DNA of 64,000 nucleotides from Sva-07 sp963717385 (GTDB lineage: Bacteria; Actinomycetota; Acidimicrobiia; Acidimicrobiales; Ilumatobacteraceae), in the NCBI GenBank assembly GCA_963717385.1, contig CAVQWE010000027.1, forward strand, positions 62,001-126,000, given 5' to 3'. A program made the translations under genes and the position numbers. This document shows positions 18,859 through 27,412 of this stretch, piece after piece. The notes below the pieces were generated by a model. The model did not search any database and was not told where the DNA came from. It saw nothing but the letters and a program-made list of their open reading frames with translations. Numbering within the stretch: the stretch's first letter is position 1; every line of letters begins with the position of its first letter.

Positions 18859-19866
18859 TCAGAGCACGGCGCGCAGGCCGGCCGCAGCAGCTTCCGGGGT
18901 CAGATCGCGCTGCAGGTTCGAGAGCAGCTCGTAACTCGCAGGGATCTTGGCGATCTCGGCCGAGCGCAGCAACGGTGGGTAGTAGTGGGCGTGCAGCTGC
19001 CACGAGAGTTCATGACCTCGCGGCGCATTGTGCCAACCGGAGCTGTACGGAAACGGTGTGGCGAACAGCCGGTCGAAGGCTCGCAGCATCGTCGGGAGGA
19101 TCTCGCTGAGCGCCTCGCACTCGGCGTCGGTGAGCCCGGTGAGCGACGCAACCGCACGACGCGGCAGCACCAGCGTCTCGTACGGCCAGTACGCCCAGTG
19201 GGGCACGACGACGACCCAGTGCTCGTTGACCGCAACGAGTCGATCTGCACGCTCGATCTCCTGCTCGGCGTATTCCAAGAGGAGCTGCGATCCGTGGGTG
19301 GCACGATGTCGGCGCTGGTGATCGAGTTCGACGACGGCTTCGTTCGGCAGGAACTCAGACGCCCAGATCTGGCCGTGCGGGTGGGGATTCGACGCGCCCG
19401 AGATCGCTCCGCGAGTCTCGAAGATCTGTACCCACGAGTAGCGCTCGGACAGCTCCGCGAGCTGCGACCGCCACAACTCCACCACCGCTCGAACCTCGAT
19501 CGACGGCATGGTCGCGAGGGTCAGGTCGTGACGTGGCGAGAAACAGATGACACGACACTCGCCCACCGCTGCATCGGTGGTGAACCAGCCGTCGTTGCTG
19601 TCGGGCGGCACCGGCGCATCCGGCAGCAACGCTGCGAAGTCGTTGGCGAACACGAACGTCGCGTCGTAGTCGGGGTTGCGGACACCACCGGCACGCTCGT
19701 TGCCTGGGCAGAGGTAGCAGTCGGGTTCGTACGAGGGAGCGGGTGGTGGCGGCTCGCCGATCGTGCCATCCCACGGACGTTGGGTTCGTTGTGGAGAGAC
19801 GATCACCCACTCGCCGGTCAACGGGTTGCGGCGCCGATGGGGATGGATCGACTGGTCGAACGACAC
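18859..19866 (-). CDS. galT: galactose-1-phosphate uridylyltransferase
   Basis: 335 aa Leloir-pathway enzyme that swaps UMP between UDP-glucose and galactose-1-phosphate through a uridylyl-histidine. The active-site string SNPHPHGQIW holds the nucleophilic His of HPHGQ. Zinc-ligand candidates are CYLCPGN near the N-terminus and the downstream His residues. Length fits type 1 GalT. GTG start, 6 nt behind a TACAGT -10 box. No galK or galE is in the window. Its end is only 2 bp from the copper operator. Confidence 0.88.
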   Translation of the reverse strand: MSFDQSIHPHRRRNPLTGEWVIVSPQRTQRPWDGTIGEPPPPAPSYEPDCYLCPGNERAGGVRNPDYDATFVFANDFAALLPDAPVPPDSNDGWFTTDAAVGECRVICFSPRHDLTLATMPSIEVRAVVELWRSQLAELSERYSWVQIFETRGAISGASNPHPHGQIWASEFLPNEAVVELDHQRRHRATHGSQLLLEYAEQEIERADRLVAVNEHWVVVVPHWAYWPYETLVLPRRAVASLTGLTDAECEALSEILPTMLRAFDRLFATPFPYSSGWHNAPRGHELSWQLHAHYYPPLLRSAEIAKIPASYELLSNLQRDLTPEAAAAGLRAVL

Positions 19867-19872
19867 GGTCCG

Positions 19873-19878
19873 ACTGTA
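19873..19878 (-). promoter_or_regulatory. -10 element of leaderless galT
   Basis: TACAGT on the minus strand, 6 nt before the GTG at 19866; this spacing supports that start codon. Confidence 0.45.
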
Positions 19879-19894
19879 GATCCGAACCGATGCC

Positions 19895-21152
19895 TCAATC
19901 GCAGTAGCCGAGCGAGCACCGGTCGGCCTGGAGTAGTTGTTCCGCTGGCTCTGCGACCACGCCGAACGTCGGCCGGTAGACCTCGGTGGTGATGCCGTCC
20001 CACCGATTGTGCGACAGCCCGAACATCAACTGCCCCGGGAGGTCCGCCGGGATCCAGCTGGCGAAGTAGTTGTTGCAGTCGACGGCACACTTGATCGGTG
20101 GCCGCCACTGGGCCACCACCTCGAACGGACCGACCGGGCGCTGCGACTGCTCGACGACGATCAGGTCGCCCCACCAGTCGCCCACCTTGGTGATCACCAT
20201 CCACTGGTTGTTGACGAAAACGAACTGGCTTGCATTCACCAGCCGGGTCGTGTCGAGCACCGGCACCGCCGCAGCAGGGTCGGACCGCCACCCGTTGCCT
20301 GCCCAATACGTCGGCGTCGACAACAACTGTCCCTTCGGGACGCGCGCGACCGTCACCCTGCTGGCACACGAGAAATCGTGGGCGTAGGAGAAGATGTAGG
20401 GGTCGAAGCCGAATTGTCGATGGCACTGCGCGAAGAGGTACGTCCACTCGTCGTCGGACTCGATCGAGAACCCGTACAGCGCCGCCGACGAGTTGACAGG
20501 TCGCCCGGTGGCAGCGACGGCGAGGGTCGAGACGTCGACCACGGCAACCACGGTTGCGGCGGGCTCGGTCCGGGTGAGGTAGCTCGTACCCCGCTCGACC
20601 ATCTCGGCTGCGAACACGTGGAGTCGCCCATCGGCGCCCATCTCTGCGCCGAGCGGCCAGTACCAGCGGACGAGCGGAATGGTCTCGTCGGCGAACAGCC
20701 ACGGCCGGGGATCGTCGGCCGTGCCACCCAGCAACACTCGGAAGCAGGCGCCGTCTTGGACCATGCCGATGTTGTGGACCAGGCGCGTGGCCCCGCTCGG
20801 CAGGCGAACCTTCGCGTCCTGGAACGTCCACAACACGCGACCGTCGGGCAGCGGACGCCGCTCGTTGATAGTCGGCACCGATCACACCGCCCGGTTCGGC
20901 AGCGAACAACTGATCCAGCTGGCCTGGTGCCGTACCGGCGAGACACGTCGGCTCGCTCAGCGTGGACGCCGTGGTGGGTGAGGCCGCCGCGCCGAACACC
21001 ACGCATGCCCCGATCAGCGCGACAAGCGCAGCAGCGACCCGGCCCGACGTTCGTCGTCGGGCGGACGGCGCCGGGTCGCGGCGCAAGGCGTCGGGCTCGG
21101 GTGCACAGGGCACGTCACTCCATGGTCGCGCACCCGGCCGAGCTGCAAACAT
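19895..21152 (-). CDS. secreted protein, DUF4185/propeller-like (one frameshift)
   Basis: About 419 aa. A basic start (RRRTSGRV) and hydrophobic AAALVALIGACVVFGAAA form a signal peptide. After EPGGVIGADYQRA the frame shifts by +1 near 20858 (extra base in gcGGcg), then continues PLPDGRVLWTFQDAKV with repeated short motifs (TYWAGNGWRSD, SQFVFVNNQWMVITKVG, LMFGLSHNRW) and two Cys pairs (CAVDCNN, CSLGYC). The layout recalls bacterial DUF4185 and five-bladed propeller proteins with GH43/GH62-like folds; no catalytic residue can be named. It is the last gene of the cimA cluster on the minus strand, 12 bp after the DNA glycosylase start. Confidence 0.55.
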
Positions 21153-21164
21153 CGGCCGCCGCGT

Positions 21165-22109
21165 TCAGAGACGACGGATGTCGGGGTTCACCGCACGCGG
21201 GCCACGCCGCGGCACACCGACGCCAACGGTGGAGAGCAACCGCACGATGCGTTGGCGATGTCCGCTCCACGGCGCGAGGTGCTGGCACATGATGTCGTCA
21301 CCGCCCTCGTCGGCTCGCAGTCGCCGCGCGTCACCGGTGAACGCGTAGTTGATCATCGTCGGGAGGCCGTAGTCACGCAGCACGATCGTGTCGGGATCGC
21401 CGTGGGTGGCGGTCACCACCGACGTGGCGGTCCACAGCCCGAGCCCGGGCAGCGCCGACAGGCGGGTTCGAGCGTCGTTCGGGGCCATCGCGGCTGCTTC
21501 CTCCAGACGGTTGGCCCGGCGCGCGGCGAGCAAGATCGCGTCGGCGCGACGCCGTTCGACGTTGAAGCGGTGCAGATCGACGTACGTCTTCGACGACACG
21601 GTCTCGGGTGTCGGTGGGAGGCGGAGATCACACGGCCCCGGTGCGGGTTCGCCCCATTCGTACACGATTCGGACCCAACTCTTGAGCGCCTCTTCGCTGG
21701 TGACTCGTTGGCCGAGGAGGACCAGAAGGAGCTCCTGCCAGATCACCCCGGCGGCCGGCAAGCGGATGCCCGGGTGCCGGTGCGACCACTCGGCAACCTT
21801 CGGGTGCAACGACGGGTCGAAGCCGTCGAGATCATCGTGCAGGCCAACCCAGTGCGGCGCCCGGTGGACGAGCCACTCGGCACCACTCCCCCATGCCTCG
21901 GCCGTGGTGGTGCCCGACCGGTCCCAGCTGAGACGCATCGTGCCAGGGCCCTGCGGTGTCAGGACTGCTTTGGCAAAGCTGTTCGCAGTCCAACGAATCG
22001 TCGGATCTCGCGGGTACACCCCGATGGGCTTCATCGTGGCGCGAAGATCGATGTCGCCGGTCTGCAGCACGCGACGCTGGTCGGCGTGCAGATCGGAGAC
22101 TCCGCTCAC
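21165..22109 (-). CDS. DNA-3-methyladenine glycosylase-like (HhH-GPD)
   Basis: 314 aa base-excision repair glycosylase of the helix-hairpin-helix group, AlkA-like. The hairpin ALPGLGLWTATSVVTA is followed by VLRDYGLP, whose Asp is the catalytic position of the family. An N-terminal beta region (DIDLRATMKPIGVYPRDPTIRW) resembles the AlkA front domain. It would remove alkylated purines from DNA. Lies 28 bp downstream of an unknown gene in the cimA cluster; no adaptive-response regulator is nearby. Confidence 0.7.
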   Translation of the reverse strand: MSGVSDLHADQRRVLQTGDIDLRATMKPIGVYPRDPTIRWTANSFAKAVLTPQGPGTMRLSWDRSGTTTAEAWGSGAEWLVHRAPHWVGLHDDLDGFDPSLHPKVAEWSHRHPGIRLPAAGVIWQELLLVLLGQRVTSEEALKSWVRIVYEWGEPAPGPCDLRLPPTPETVSSKTYVDLHRFNVERRRADAILLAARRANRLEEAAAMAPNDARTRLSALPGLGLWTATSVVTATHGDPDTIVLRDYGLPTMINYAFTGDARRLRADEGGDDIMCQHLAPWSGHRQRIVRLLSTVGVGVPRRGPRAVNPDIRRL

Positions 22110-22137
22110 GAGTTGGCGCGATCGGCCAGTTCGTGGC

Positions 22138-22662
22138 TCAGCCGCCGACGAGGGCGCGCCAGTCGGCGGGATACGCAGCGGCGACCTGCGCGGGAGTCAT
22201 TCGAAGCGTGGTGTCGGGAGGCAGGTCGGCCACGGCGCGGGCTTCCATGTAATGGTGCCCGATGAGGCGCAGGCCTTCGAACATCCGACCCCGCAGCGCG
22301 ACGAGTTCGGCCGGCGGGTCCTGGTCGTAGAACCCCCAGATCGTGAAGGCGATGGTGAGGTCGTGAACGACGGGTGCCCGCGAGAACATCGACGCCCGAC
22401 GCAAGGCCACGCCGAGACAGCCTCGAATCACGTCGTCGGCGTGCTCGCCGTCCTGCAACACGAGTTTGGGTCGCAACCGATTGGCGATGCGCAGCGCGAA
22501 GCCCTGGTCGGGCCCCTGGTCGCCGAGCCGGGGTGCTTCGGGCTGGAAGCCGTCGATGTCACCGGGACGGTCGGGGGTCCAGGCCGCAGGAACATGGTCG
22601 GGCGACTCGTAGTAGCGGGGGTGGTCGGTCGGCGGGACCGGGCTGAATCTGGGGGCGGCCAT
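22138..22662 (-). CDS. conserved protein of unknown function
   Basis: 174 aa, soluble, Pro-rich start (APRFSPVPPTDHPRYYESPDHVP) and a helical core (IRGCLGVALRRASMFSRAPVVHDLTIAFTIWGFYDQDPPAEL). It looks like an actinobacterial conserved hypothetical protein; I do not recognise a domain. It sits 14 bp behind cimA and 28 bp ahead of the DNA glycosylase, in one probable transcript. The ATG at 22662 follows GAAAGAGC. Confidence 0.6.
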   Translation of the reverse strand: MAAPRFSPVPPTDHPRYYESPDHVPAAWTPDRPGDIDGFQPEAPRLGDQGPDQGFALRIANRLRPKLVLQDGEHADDVIRGCLGVALRRASMFSRAPVVHDLTIAFTIWGFYDQDPPAELVALRGRMFEGLRLIGHHYMEARAVADLPPDTTLRMTPAQVAAAYPADWRALVGG

Positions 22663-22676
22663 CGCTGCTCTTTCTA

Positions 22677-24285
22677 TCAGTCGGCGGTCGATTGGCCGCC
22701 AGCACGCAGCGAGTGGTGCAACAGCCCGTAGACCAAGCTGTCTTCCAACGCCCGCCACGACGCTTCGATGATGTTCGGGCTCACCCCGATGGTGGTCCAA
22801 TCGCGAGTGCCGTCGGTGGCCGACAACAACACCCGAGTGGTCGACCCGGTCGCGCTGGCGCCGTCGAGAATGCGGACCTTGTAGTCGGTGAGGTGGATGT
22901 CGGCGAGCTGCGGCAGCATCGTGCCAACGGCCTTGCGGAGTGCGGTGTCGATCGCATTGACGGGGCCGTTGCCCTCGGCGACCCACACTCGCCGTTCGGC
23001 GTCATCGCCGTCGCCGACCCAGACCTTGACCGTCGCTTCGGTCGAGAACTCGCCACCCTTCAGTTCGTCGGTGATGACGCGCATCGACTCGACCCGGAAG
23101 AACTCGCGAACCTGGCCAGCGGCACGGCGCATCAGCAACTCGAGCGACGCGTCGGCAGCTTCGAAATGGTACCCCTCGTGTTCGAGGCGCTTGAGTTCGT
23201 CGACCACCTCGTTGATCGCGGCACCGTCGAGCTCGATACCGATTTCGTCGGCCTTCATCTGGATCGTGGCACGGCCGGCCATCTCCGACACGACGAAGCG
23301 GGTGCCGTTGCCGACCAGTTCGGGGTTGATGTGCTCGTAGGCGTCCTTGGCTCGCACGATCGCCGACACATGGAGACCGGCCTTGTGCGCAAACGCCGAC
23401 GAACCGACATACGGGCGCCTGTGGGTTGACCGCCCGATTGAGCGTTTCGGCCACATGGTGGCTGACCGCAGTGAGACGGTCGATGCGGCCGTCGGGCAGG
23501 CAGGTGTAGCCGAGCTTGAGCTGCAGGTTCGGGATCACCGTGGTGAGGTTGGTGTTGCCGGTGCGCTCGCCCAGACCGTTGAGGGTGCCCTGCACGTGGC
23601 CGGCACCAGCCTCGACCGCCGCCATCGAGTTGGCCACAGCACAGCCGGTGTCGTCGTGGCAGTGGATCCCGATGATCGCGTCGTTGCCCACGTGCGCCTT
23701 GACGTCGGCGACGATCCGGTGGACCTCGCTGGGCAGCGTTCCGCCGTTGGTGTCGCACAGCACCAGGTGGGTGGCGCCGTTGACGACCGAAGCTTCGATC
23801 GCGCGTAGTGAGAACTCGGGGTTGGCCTTGTAACCGTCGAAGAAGTGCTCGAGATCGACGAGCACCATGCGACCCTGGCCGTGGAGGTACTCGACCGAGT
23901 CGGCGATCATCGCCACGCCCTCGTCGAGGGTGGTCTGCAACGCTTCGACCACCTGGTACTCGGAGCTCTTGGCCACGATGCACACCGCAGGAGTCTCGGC
24001 CTCGATCAGGTTGCGCAAGGTGGCATCGTCGTCGACCTTGCCGCGTGGCCGACGAGTCGACCCGAACGCCACGAGCGTCGAAGTCGACAGCGTCAGTTCG
24101 TGCTTGGCGCGGGCGAAGAACTCGACGTCTTTCGGATTGGCACCTGGCCATCCGCCCTCGATGAAGTGCACACCGAGCAGGTCGAGTTGCTCGGCGATGC
24201 GCAGCTTGTCGTCGACCGTCGCCGAGACGCCCTCGACCTGCAGGCCGTCTCGCAATGTGGTGTCGAAGATTTCGACGTGTCGCAT
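22677..24285 (-). CDS. cimA: (R)-citramalate synthase (one frameshift)
   Basis: Condenses pyruvate and acetyl-CoA to (R)-citramalate, the first step of threonine-independent isoleucine synthesis; LeuCD and LeuB, both in this window, carry on to 2-ketobutyrate. N-terminal TIM barrel: DTTLRDGLQVEGVSATVDDK, FIEGGWPGANPKD, metal-ligand HCHDDTGCAVANS. The frame breaks in the GGG at 23413-23415 (one extra base); NPQAPYVGSSAFAHKAGLHV is restored after it. The C-terminal regulatory domain (allosteric end product binding in this family) follows to 22677. Without the extra base the gene is exactly 535 codons. ATG at 24285 is preceded by GGGAG. Upstream lie an Ile-rich leader peptide and a terminator. 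The DGLQVEG motif separates it from LeuA. Confidence 0.88.
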
Positions 24286-24306
24286 GAATGCTCCCGAGAA
24301 CTGAAA

Positions 24307-24327
24307 GAGCCGCCCGGAGGGCGGCTC
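24307..24327 (-). terminator. attenuator terminator of the cimA leader
   Basis: 9-bp arms 24307-24315 and 24319-24327 (GAGCCGCCC/GGGCGGCTC) with a 3-nt loop. On the minus strand a U-rich UUUCAGUU follows. It lies between the Ile leader peptide and cimA. Confidence 0.7.
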
Positions 24328-24330
24328 GAC

Positions 24331-24355
24331 GAACACGTGGGGGCGCCACGTGTTC
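24331..24355 (-). promoter_or_regulatory. leader hairpin 1 (pause or anti-terminator control) of cimA
   Basis: Arms GAACACGTGG (24331-24340) and CCACGTGTTC (24346-24355). Its 5' arm on the RNA begins at the leader stop codon, so a ribosome stalled at the Ile codons or at the stop would decide whether it folds. The competing anti-terminator pairing was not worked out. Confidence 0.55.
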
Positions 24356-24396
24356 TACAGAATGATGATGATGGCGGCAACTGGTTGGTTCGTCAT
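24355..24396 (-). CDS. isoleucine leader peptide of cimA (13 aa)
   Basis: MTNQPVAAIIIIL, encoded by ATG at 24396 to TAG at 24355, with four consecutive Ile codons (ATC ATC ATC ATT) followed by Leu and a Val upstream. This is the layout of ribosome-mediated attenuation: a shortage of charged Ile-tRNA would stall the ribosome on the run of Ile codons and prevent the terminator at 24307-24327 from forming. It is too short for ordinary gene finding. The product supports the call of the downstream gene as an isoleucine-pathway enzyme rather than a second LeuA. Confidence 0.75.
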   Translation of the reverse strand: MTNQPVAAIIIIL

Positions 24397-24404
24397 CGAC
24401 CCCC

Positions 24405-24433
24405 ATTGAACCCGCTCGAGCCACCGGATGCAA
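24405..24433 (-). promoter_or_regulatory. promoter of the cimA leader
   Basis: On the minus strand TTGCAT (24433-24428), a 17-bp spacer, and TTCAAT (24410-24405), 8 nt before the leader ATG. Good -35, moderate -10. Confidence 0.5.
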
Positions 24434-24537
24434 TCGGCGGGCCACAATCGGTGTCCAGCTGTGCACATCGCTGTGCACGAACAGTGGGCAACGAGTGGAC
24501 GACACCAGGTTTCCTGGGGGTAACGAGAAAGTTCAGG

Positions 24538-24583
24538 GGATAACCCTGTGAATTCAAAAATACCTCTTGACCTGGGGTTATCC
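24538..24583. repeat. inverted repeat around the ncRNA promoter
   Basis: GGATAACCC (24538-24546) and GGGTTATCC (24575-24583), 28 bp apart, straddling the -35 box and entering the spacer. Position fits an operator for a repressor. Confidence 0.45.
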
Positions 24584-24595
24584 GGCGTCTTTACT
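24567..24595 (+). promoter_or_regulatory. strong promoter of the structured RNA
   Basis: TTGACC (24567-24572), exactly 17 bp, TTTACT (24590-24595). It is the best housekeeping-type -35/-10 pair in the window; expected transcript start about 24602-24604. Confidence 0.6.
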
Positions 24596-24602
24596 GGTGA
24601 TC

Positions 24603-25284
24603 GTTCCGGAGAGCGCACGCCGACCGGGGCGGTGAGGAGGGGGCTTCGGCCCAGCCCACACCGCTCACGAGGCGAAAGCGGAATCGGAGCACGGACAGTG
24701 TTCACGGCCACCTCGAACCGGGCTGTCGGACTCCTTCGGGAGGACGAGAGCAGCGACGAGTCGGCGAACGTCACGGGTGACCGCGACGGGCGTCGGGTCA
24801 GACCGGGCCGGCCTCACCTTCGGGTGGCGACGGAAACGGAGACCTGCTGGAACGTTCGTCGAGCACGGGGCAACCCGTCGCTGGCGAGCGAATCGGCGAG
24901 ACCACCGGGCACGCTCGGCGCCTTCGGGTGCACTTCGGTGCACGTGTCGGTGCTGCGTGGGCAACGGAGTGTGTGGTTGAGGAGCCGAAGGAACTGGGGC
25001 CACCCCAACTGGACCCAGCGAGGTCGGTTCCTGGCACCAGGACCGAGGGCTCGGGCAACCGGGTCAGCGTGAAACGGTGCCACGGGTTCGGGGCCGGGAA
25101 ACCGGTGTCGAGTCCGAAACGCGGCATCGCCCGCCACGCCGCAAGGCGAGACGGGCGATGTGAACAGGTCGAGACGAAGGTTAACGCCCGACAATCGACC
25201 AGTGGTGGACCTGTCCATCCGAGCAGCCCCGGAAGGCGCGCAGGCGAAAGCCAGCAGCGCCAACCGGGGCGCTTTCGTTTTTCG
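24603..25284 (+). ncRNA. candidate large structured non-coding RNA (about 680 nt)
   Basis: Between cimA and the OCD gene there is no credible protein frame, but the plus strand is packed with stable hairpins. Five carry the extra-stable C(UUCG)G loop: loops at 24645-24648, 24735-24738, 24819-24822, 24923-24926 and 24934-24937; the last two share bases and may alternate. Four carry GNRA loops: 24674-24677, 25098-25101 (CCGG-GAAA-CCGG), 25141-25144 and 25246-25249. Best stem: 25125-25133 with 25152-25160, nine perfect pairs enclosing CGCC-GCAA-GGCG. UUCG loops read correctly only on the plus strand, fixing the direction. A consensus-like promoter precedes it and a stem plus U-run ends it. I miss the conserved words of RNase P RNA, tmRNA and SRP RNA. 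Function unknown; size is in the range of ornate large RNAs such as OLE or GOLLD. Confidence 0.6.
25226..25282 (+). terminator. terminator domain of the structured RNA
   Basis: Outer stem GCCCCGG (25226-25232)/CCGGGGC (25264-25270), inner GGCGC (25235-25239)/GCGCC (25257-25261), tip GGC-GAAA-GCC, then GCTTTCGTTTTT. A nested three-part hairpin with U-rich tail. Confidence 0.65.
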
Positions 25285-25300
25285 ACTGTGCGCACAGTCG
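25283..25300. repeat. perfect 18-bp palindrome before the OCD gene
   Basis: CGACTGTGCGCACAGTCG reads the same on both strands, 22 bp upstream of the -10 box TAGGGT (25323-25328) of the next gene. Could be an operator or part of the terminator of the RNA upstream. Confidence 0.45.
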
Positions 25301-25336
25301 CACCCGCGTCGGCACCCACCCCTAGGGTCCCCGCAG

Positions 25337-26377
25337 ATGAAGACGAGAGTGCTCGCGGCAGCCGACTTGACGCACCTGCTCGAGACCGTCGGGCGCCACG
25401 AGTTGATGGATCTGATGATCGAGCGACTCCGTGCCCGATTCCTCGACCATTCGGCCGACGCCGTCGAAGTGCGCGCCCGAGACGGATTTCGCTACGACAA
25501 ACCAGATCTCGGTCTCATCGAGTGGATGCCAACGCACGAGACCGGTGGCCCCGTCGTGGTCAAGATGGTCGGCTATCACCCGGCCAATCCGGTCCAGCGG
25601 GCACTGCCGTCAGTCATCGCCACGTCGTCGATGTGGGACACGGTGACCGGTCACCTCGTTGCGATCGCCGACGCAACACTGCTGACGGCAATCCGAACCG
25701 GCGCGGCGTCGGGCCTCGCCACGGAGCTGCTGGCGAAGTCAGGGCCCGTGGTGGTGGGGTTGGCCGGACTCGGGGCGCAGGCCGTCACGCAGCTGCACGC
25801 GATCAGCCGGGTCCGCGAGATCGACCGCGTCATCGGTTTCGACTGCGACCCGGAGGTGGCATCGACGTTCGCCGATCGGGTGCGTTTCCTCGGCCTCGAC
25901 GTCGAGGTTTCAGGACCCGAACGAGCCGCTGCGATCATCGAGGAGGTCGACGTTCTCTGCACGTGCACGTCGGTCGACATCGGCGGTGGTCCGGTCGTCG
26001 CCGATGGCGAGACCCGCCCGTGGTTGCACGTCAACGCCGTCGGGGCCGACTTCCCCGGCAAGGTCGAACTTCCCGCGTCGTTCAGCAATCGCGCCTTCGT
26101 GGTGCCGGACACTCTCGAACAGTGCATCCTCGAAGGCGAATGCCAACAGGTGTCGTCCGATCAGATCGGACCATCGTTGAGCGAGGTGATGCAGCGCCGC
26201 GACGAGTTCATCGGTCGACGCCACGAGGTCACGGTGTTCGATTCGACCGGGTGGGCCGTCGAGGACGACGTGGCGTTGCGGCTCGCCGTCGAACTCGCGA
26301 CCGAACACGGCATCGGGACCGACATCGCGATCGAACGCCTCCCCCGAAATCCGTACGACCCCTACGGCTCCGCCTGA
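25337..26377 (+). CDS. ornithine cyclodeaminase/mu-crystallin family protein
   Basis: 346 aa NAD(P)-dependent enzyme of the OCD/mu-crystallin family (ornithine cyclodeaminase, alanine dehydrogenase, ketimine reductase activities are known). Substrate-side strands come first (VVVKMVGYHPANP), then TAIRTGAASGLATELLAKSG leading into the Rossmann motif VGLAGLGAQAVTQLHAISR, acidic end VIGFDCDPE, and VLCTCTSVDIGGGPVVADGETRPWLHVNAVG. The ATG at 25337 is 8 nt behind TAGGGT, so leaderless; longer in-frame starts would run into the structured RNA terminator. Actual substrate not evident. Confidence 0.8.
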   Translation: MKTRVLAAADLTHLLETVGRHELMDLMIERLRARFLDHSADAVEVRARDGFRYDKPDLGLIEWMPTHETGGPVVVKMVGYHPANPVQRALPSVIATSSMWDTVTGHLVAIADATLLTAIRTGAASGLATELLAKSGPVVVGLAGLGAQAVTQLHAISRVREIDRVIGFDCDPEVASTFADRVRFLGLDVEVSGPERAAAIIEEVDVLCTCTSVDIGGGPVVADGETRPWLHVNAVGADFPGKVELPASFSNRAFVVPDTLEQCILEGECQQVSSDQIGPSLSEVMQRRDEFIGRRHEVTVFDSTGWAVEDDVALRLAVELATEHGIGTDIAIERLPRNPYDPYGSA

Positions 26378-26380
26378 ATC

Positions 26381-26431
26381 CGAAATTGCCCCGGATCGTG
26401 ACGGTGAGCGTCACGATCCGGGGCAATTTCG
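26381..26431. terminator. long perfect hairpin between convergent genes; repeat copy 1
   Basis: 23-bp perfect arms 26381-26403 and 26409-26431 with loop GTGAG. It begins 3 bp after the OCD stop and ends 9 bp before the LLM stop, so it probably terminates both. A diverged copy lies at 27413-27466 on the other side of the LLM gene. Confidence 0.7.
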
Positions 26432-26440
26432 AGGCAGGCG

Positions 26441-27393
26441 TCAACGAAGTGCTGCCGCGAGGCGGGTGACGTGATCGAGATCCTCGCGAGCCAGGTCGAC
26501 GGTCGGGCCGGGGAAGAAGGCAACATCGTCGGCGCCGGCATCGACGAGGGCCTCGGCGTGGCGCACGGCGTCGGCGAAGGTGCCGATGGCACCGAGTTCG
26601 ATCCACCACTCGGCTCGGCATGTCGGCGATGCCGTCGACGCCGCGATCACCGAATCGTTCCTGGATCTCGTCGATGTGCGGGTGGGCGAGCACTGCAGGT
26701 CCGGCTTCGGCGAGCATGCCGGCCACGAACGGCGCCATGATCCGGTGAGCCTCGGCGGCGTCGTCGTGGATCCCCAGGGCGGTGAAGACCGACACGCGGA
26801 ACGGATTCGGGCTGCCGGCGGCAGCGATGGCACCACGGATGTAGGTGGGCCCGGCGCCCTCGGCGAGCACAACACCATCAGCGGCACGCCCGGCGAGCGC
26901 CAACGACTTCGGGCCGCGGACGCCGGCGAGTACCGGTGGCGGGTCTGCGGGCGGTGCGTCGAGTGAGACGTCGCGGATCGTGTACTCGATGCCGTCGAAG
27001 CTCACCGTGTCGCCGTGCAGCAAACGCCGAACGATGGTGATCGTTTCGTCGAGGGTGGTGAGCGGCGACGAGCGTGCGCGCACCCATCTGGCCCATCCAT
27101 TCCTGGACGCCGTGTCCGATACCGGCGAGGAGCCGCCCGGGCGCGAGATTCGCGAGCGTCGCAAGTTCCATCGCCGTGACGGCCGGGTTCCGTGCGACGG
27201 CGGGCAGGATCCCGATCCCGACCGTCAGCTGCTCGGTTCGCGCCAACGCCGTCGCCGCCAGGCTGATCCCTGCGGTGTAGAAGCAGTCTTCGATCACCCA
27301 CAGCTGATCGACGGTCGCGGCCTCGAGCGATTCCGCGACCTCGACGACGAACGGCGCCGGCAACGATCGGTCGAAACACATCCCGATGTTCAT
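26441..27393 (-). CDS. LLM-class flavin-dependent oxidoreductase (two frameshifts)
   Basis: About 317 aa of the luciferase-like monooxygenase fold (FMN or F420 dependent). Three consecutive frames join: MNIGMCFDRSLPAPFVVEVA...LAPGRLLAGIGHGVQEWMGQMGA, then (shift near 27074) LTTLDETITIVRRLLHGDTVSFDGIEYTI...PPVLAGVRGPKSLALAGRAADG, then (shift near 26612) AEWWIELGAIGTFADAVRHAEALVDAGADDVAFFPG. The GRLLAGIGHG and GPKSLALAG motifs bind the flavin or deazaflavin phosphate in this family. Substrate unknown. It stands alone, flanked by two copies of a hairpin repeat. Confidence 0.75.
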
Positions 27394-27412
27394 CGTCGGA
27401 ACCTATCCCACC

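Noticed and set aside
24548..25072. Possible proteins in the cimA-OCD gap
   Set aside because: No domain, Arg-rich composition, and the region is explained better by regularly capped RNA hairpins, promoter and terminator.
24603..25284. Structured RNA as RNase P RNA, tmRNA or SRP RNA
   Set aside because: The words expected of RNase P (GAGGAAAGTCC and ACAGA elements), the tRNA-like ends of tmRNA and the short SRP core are not seen, and the length is too great.
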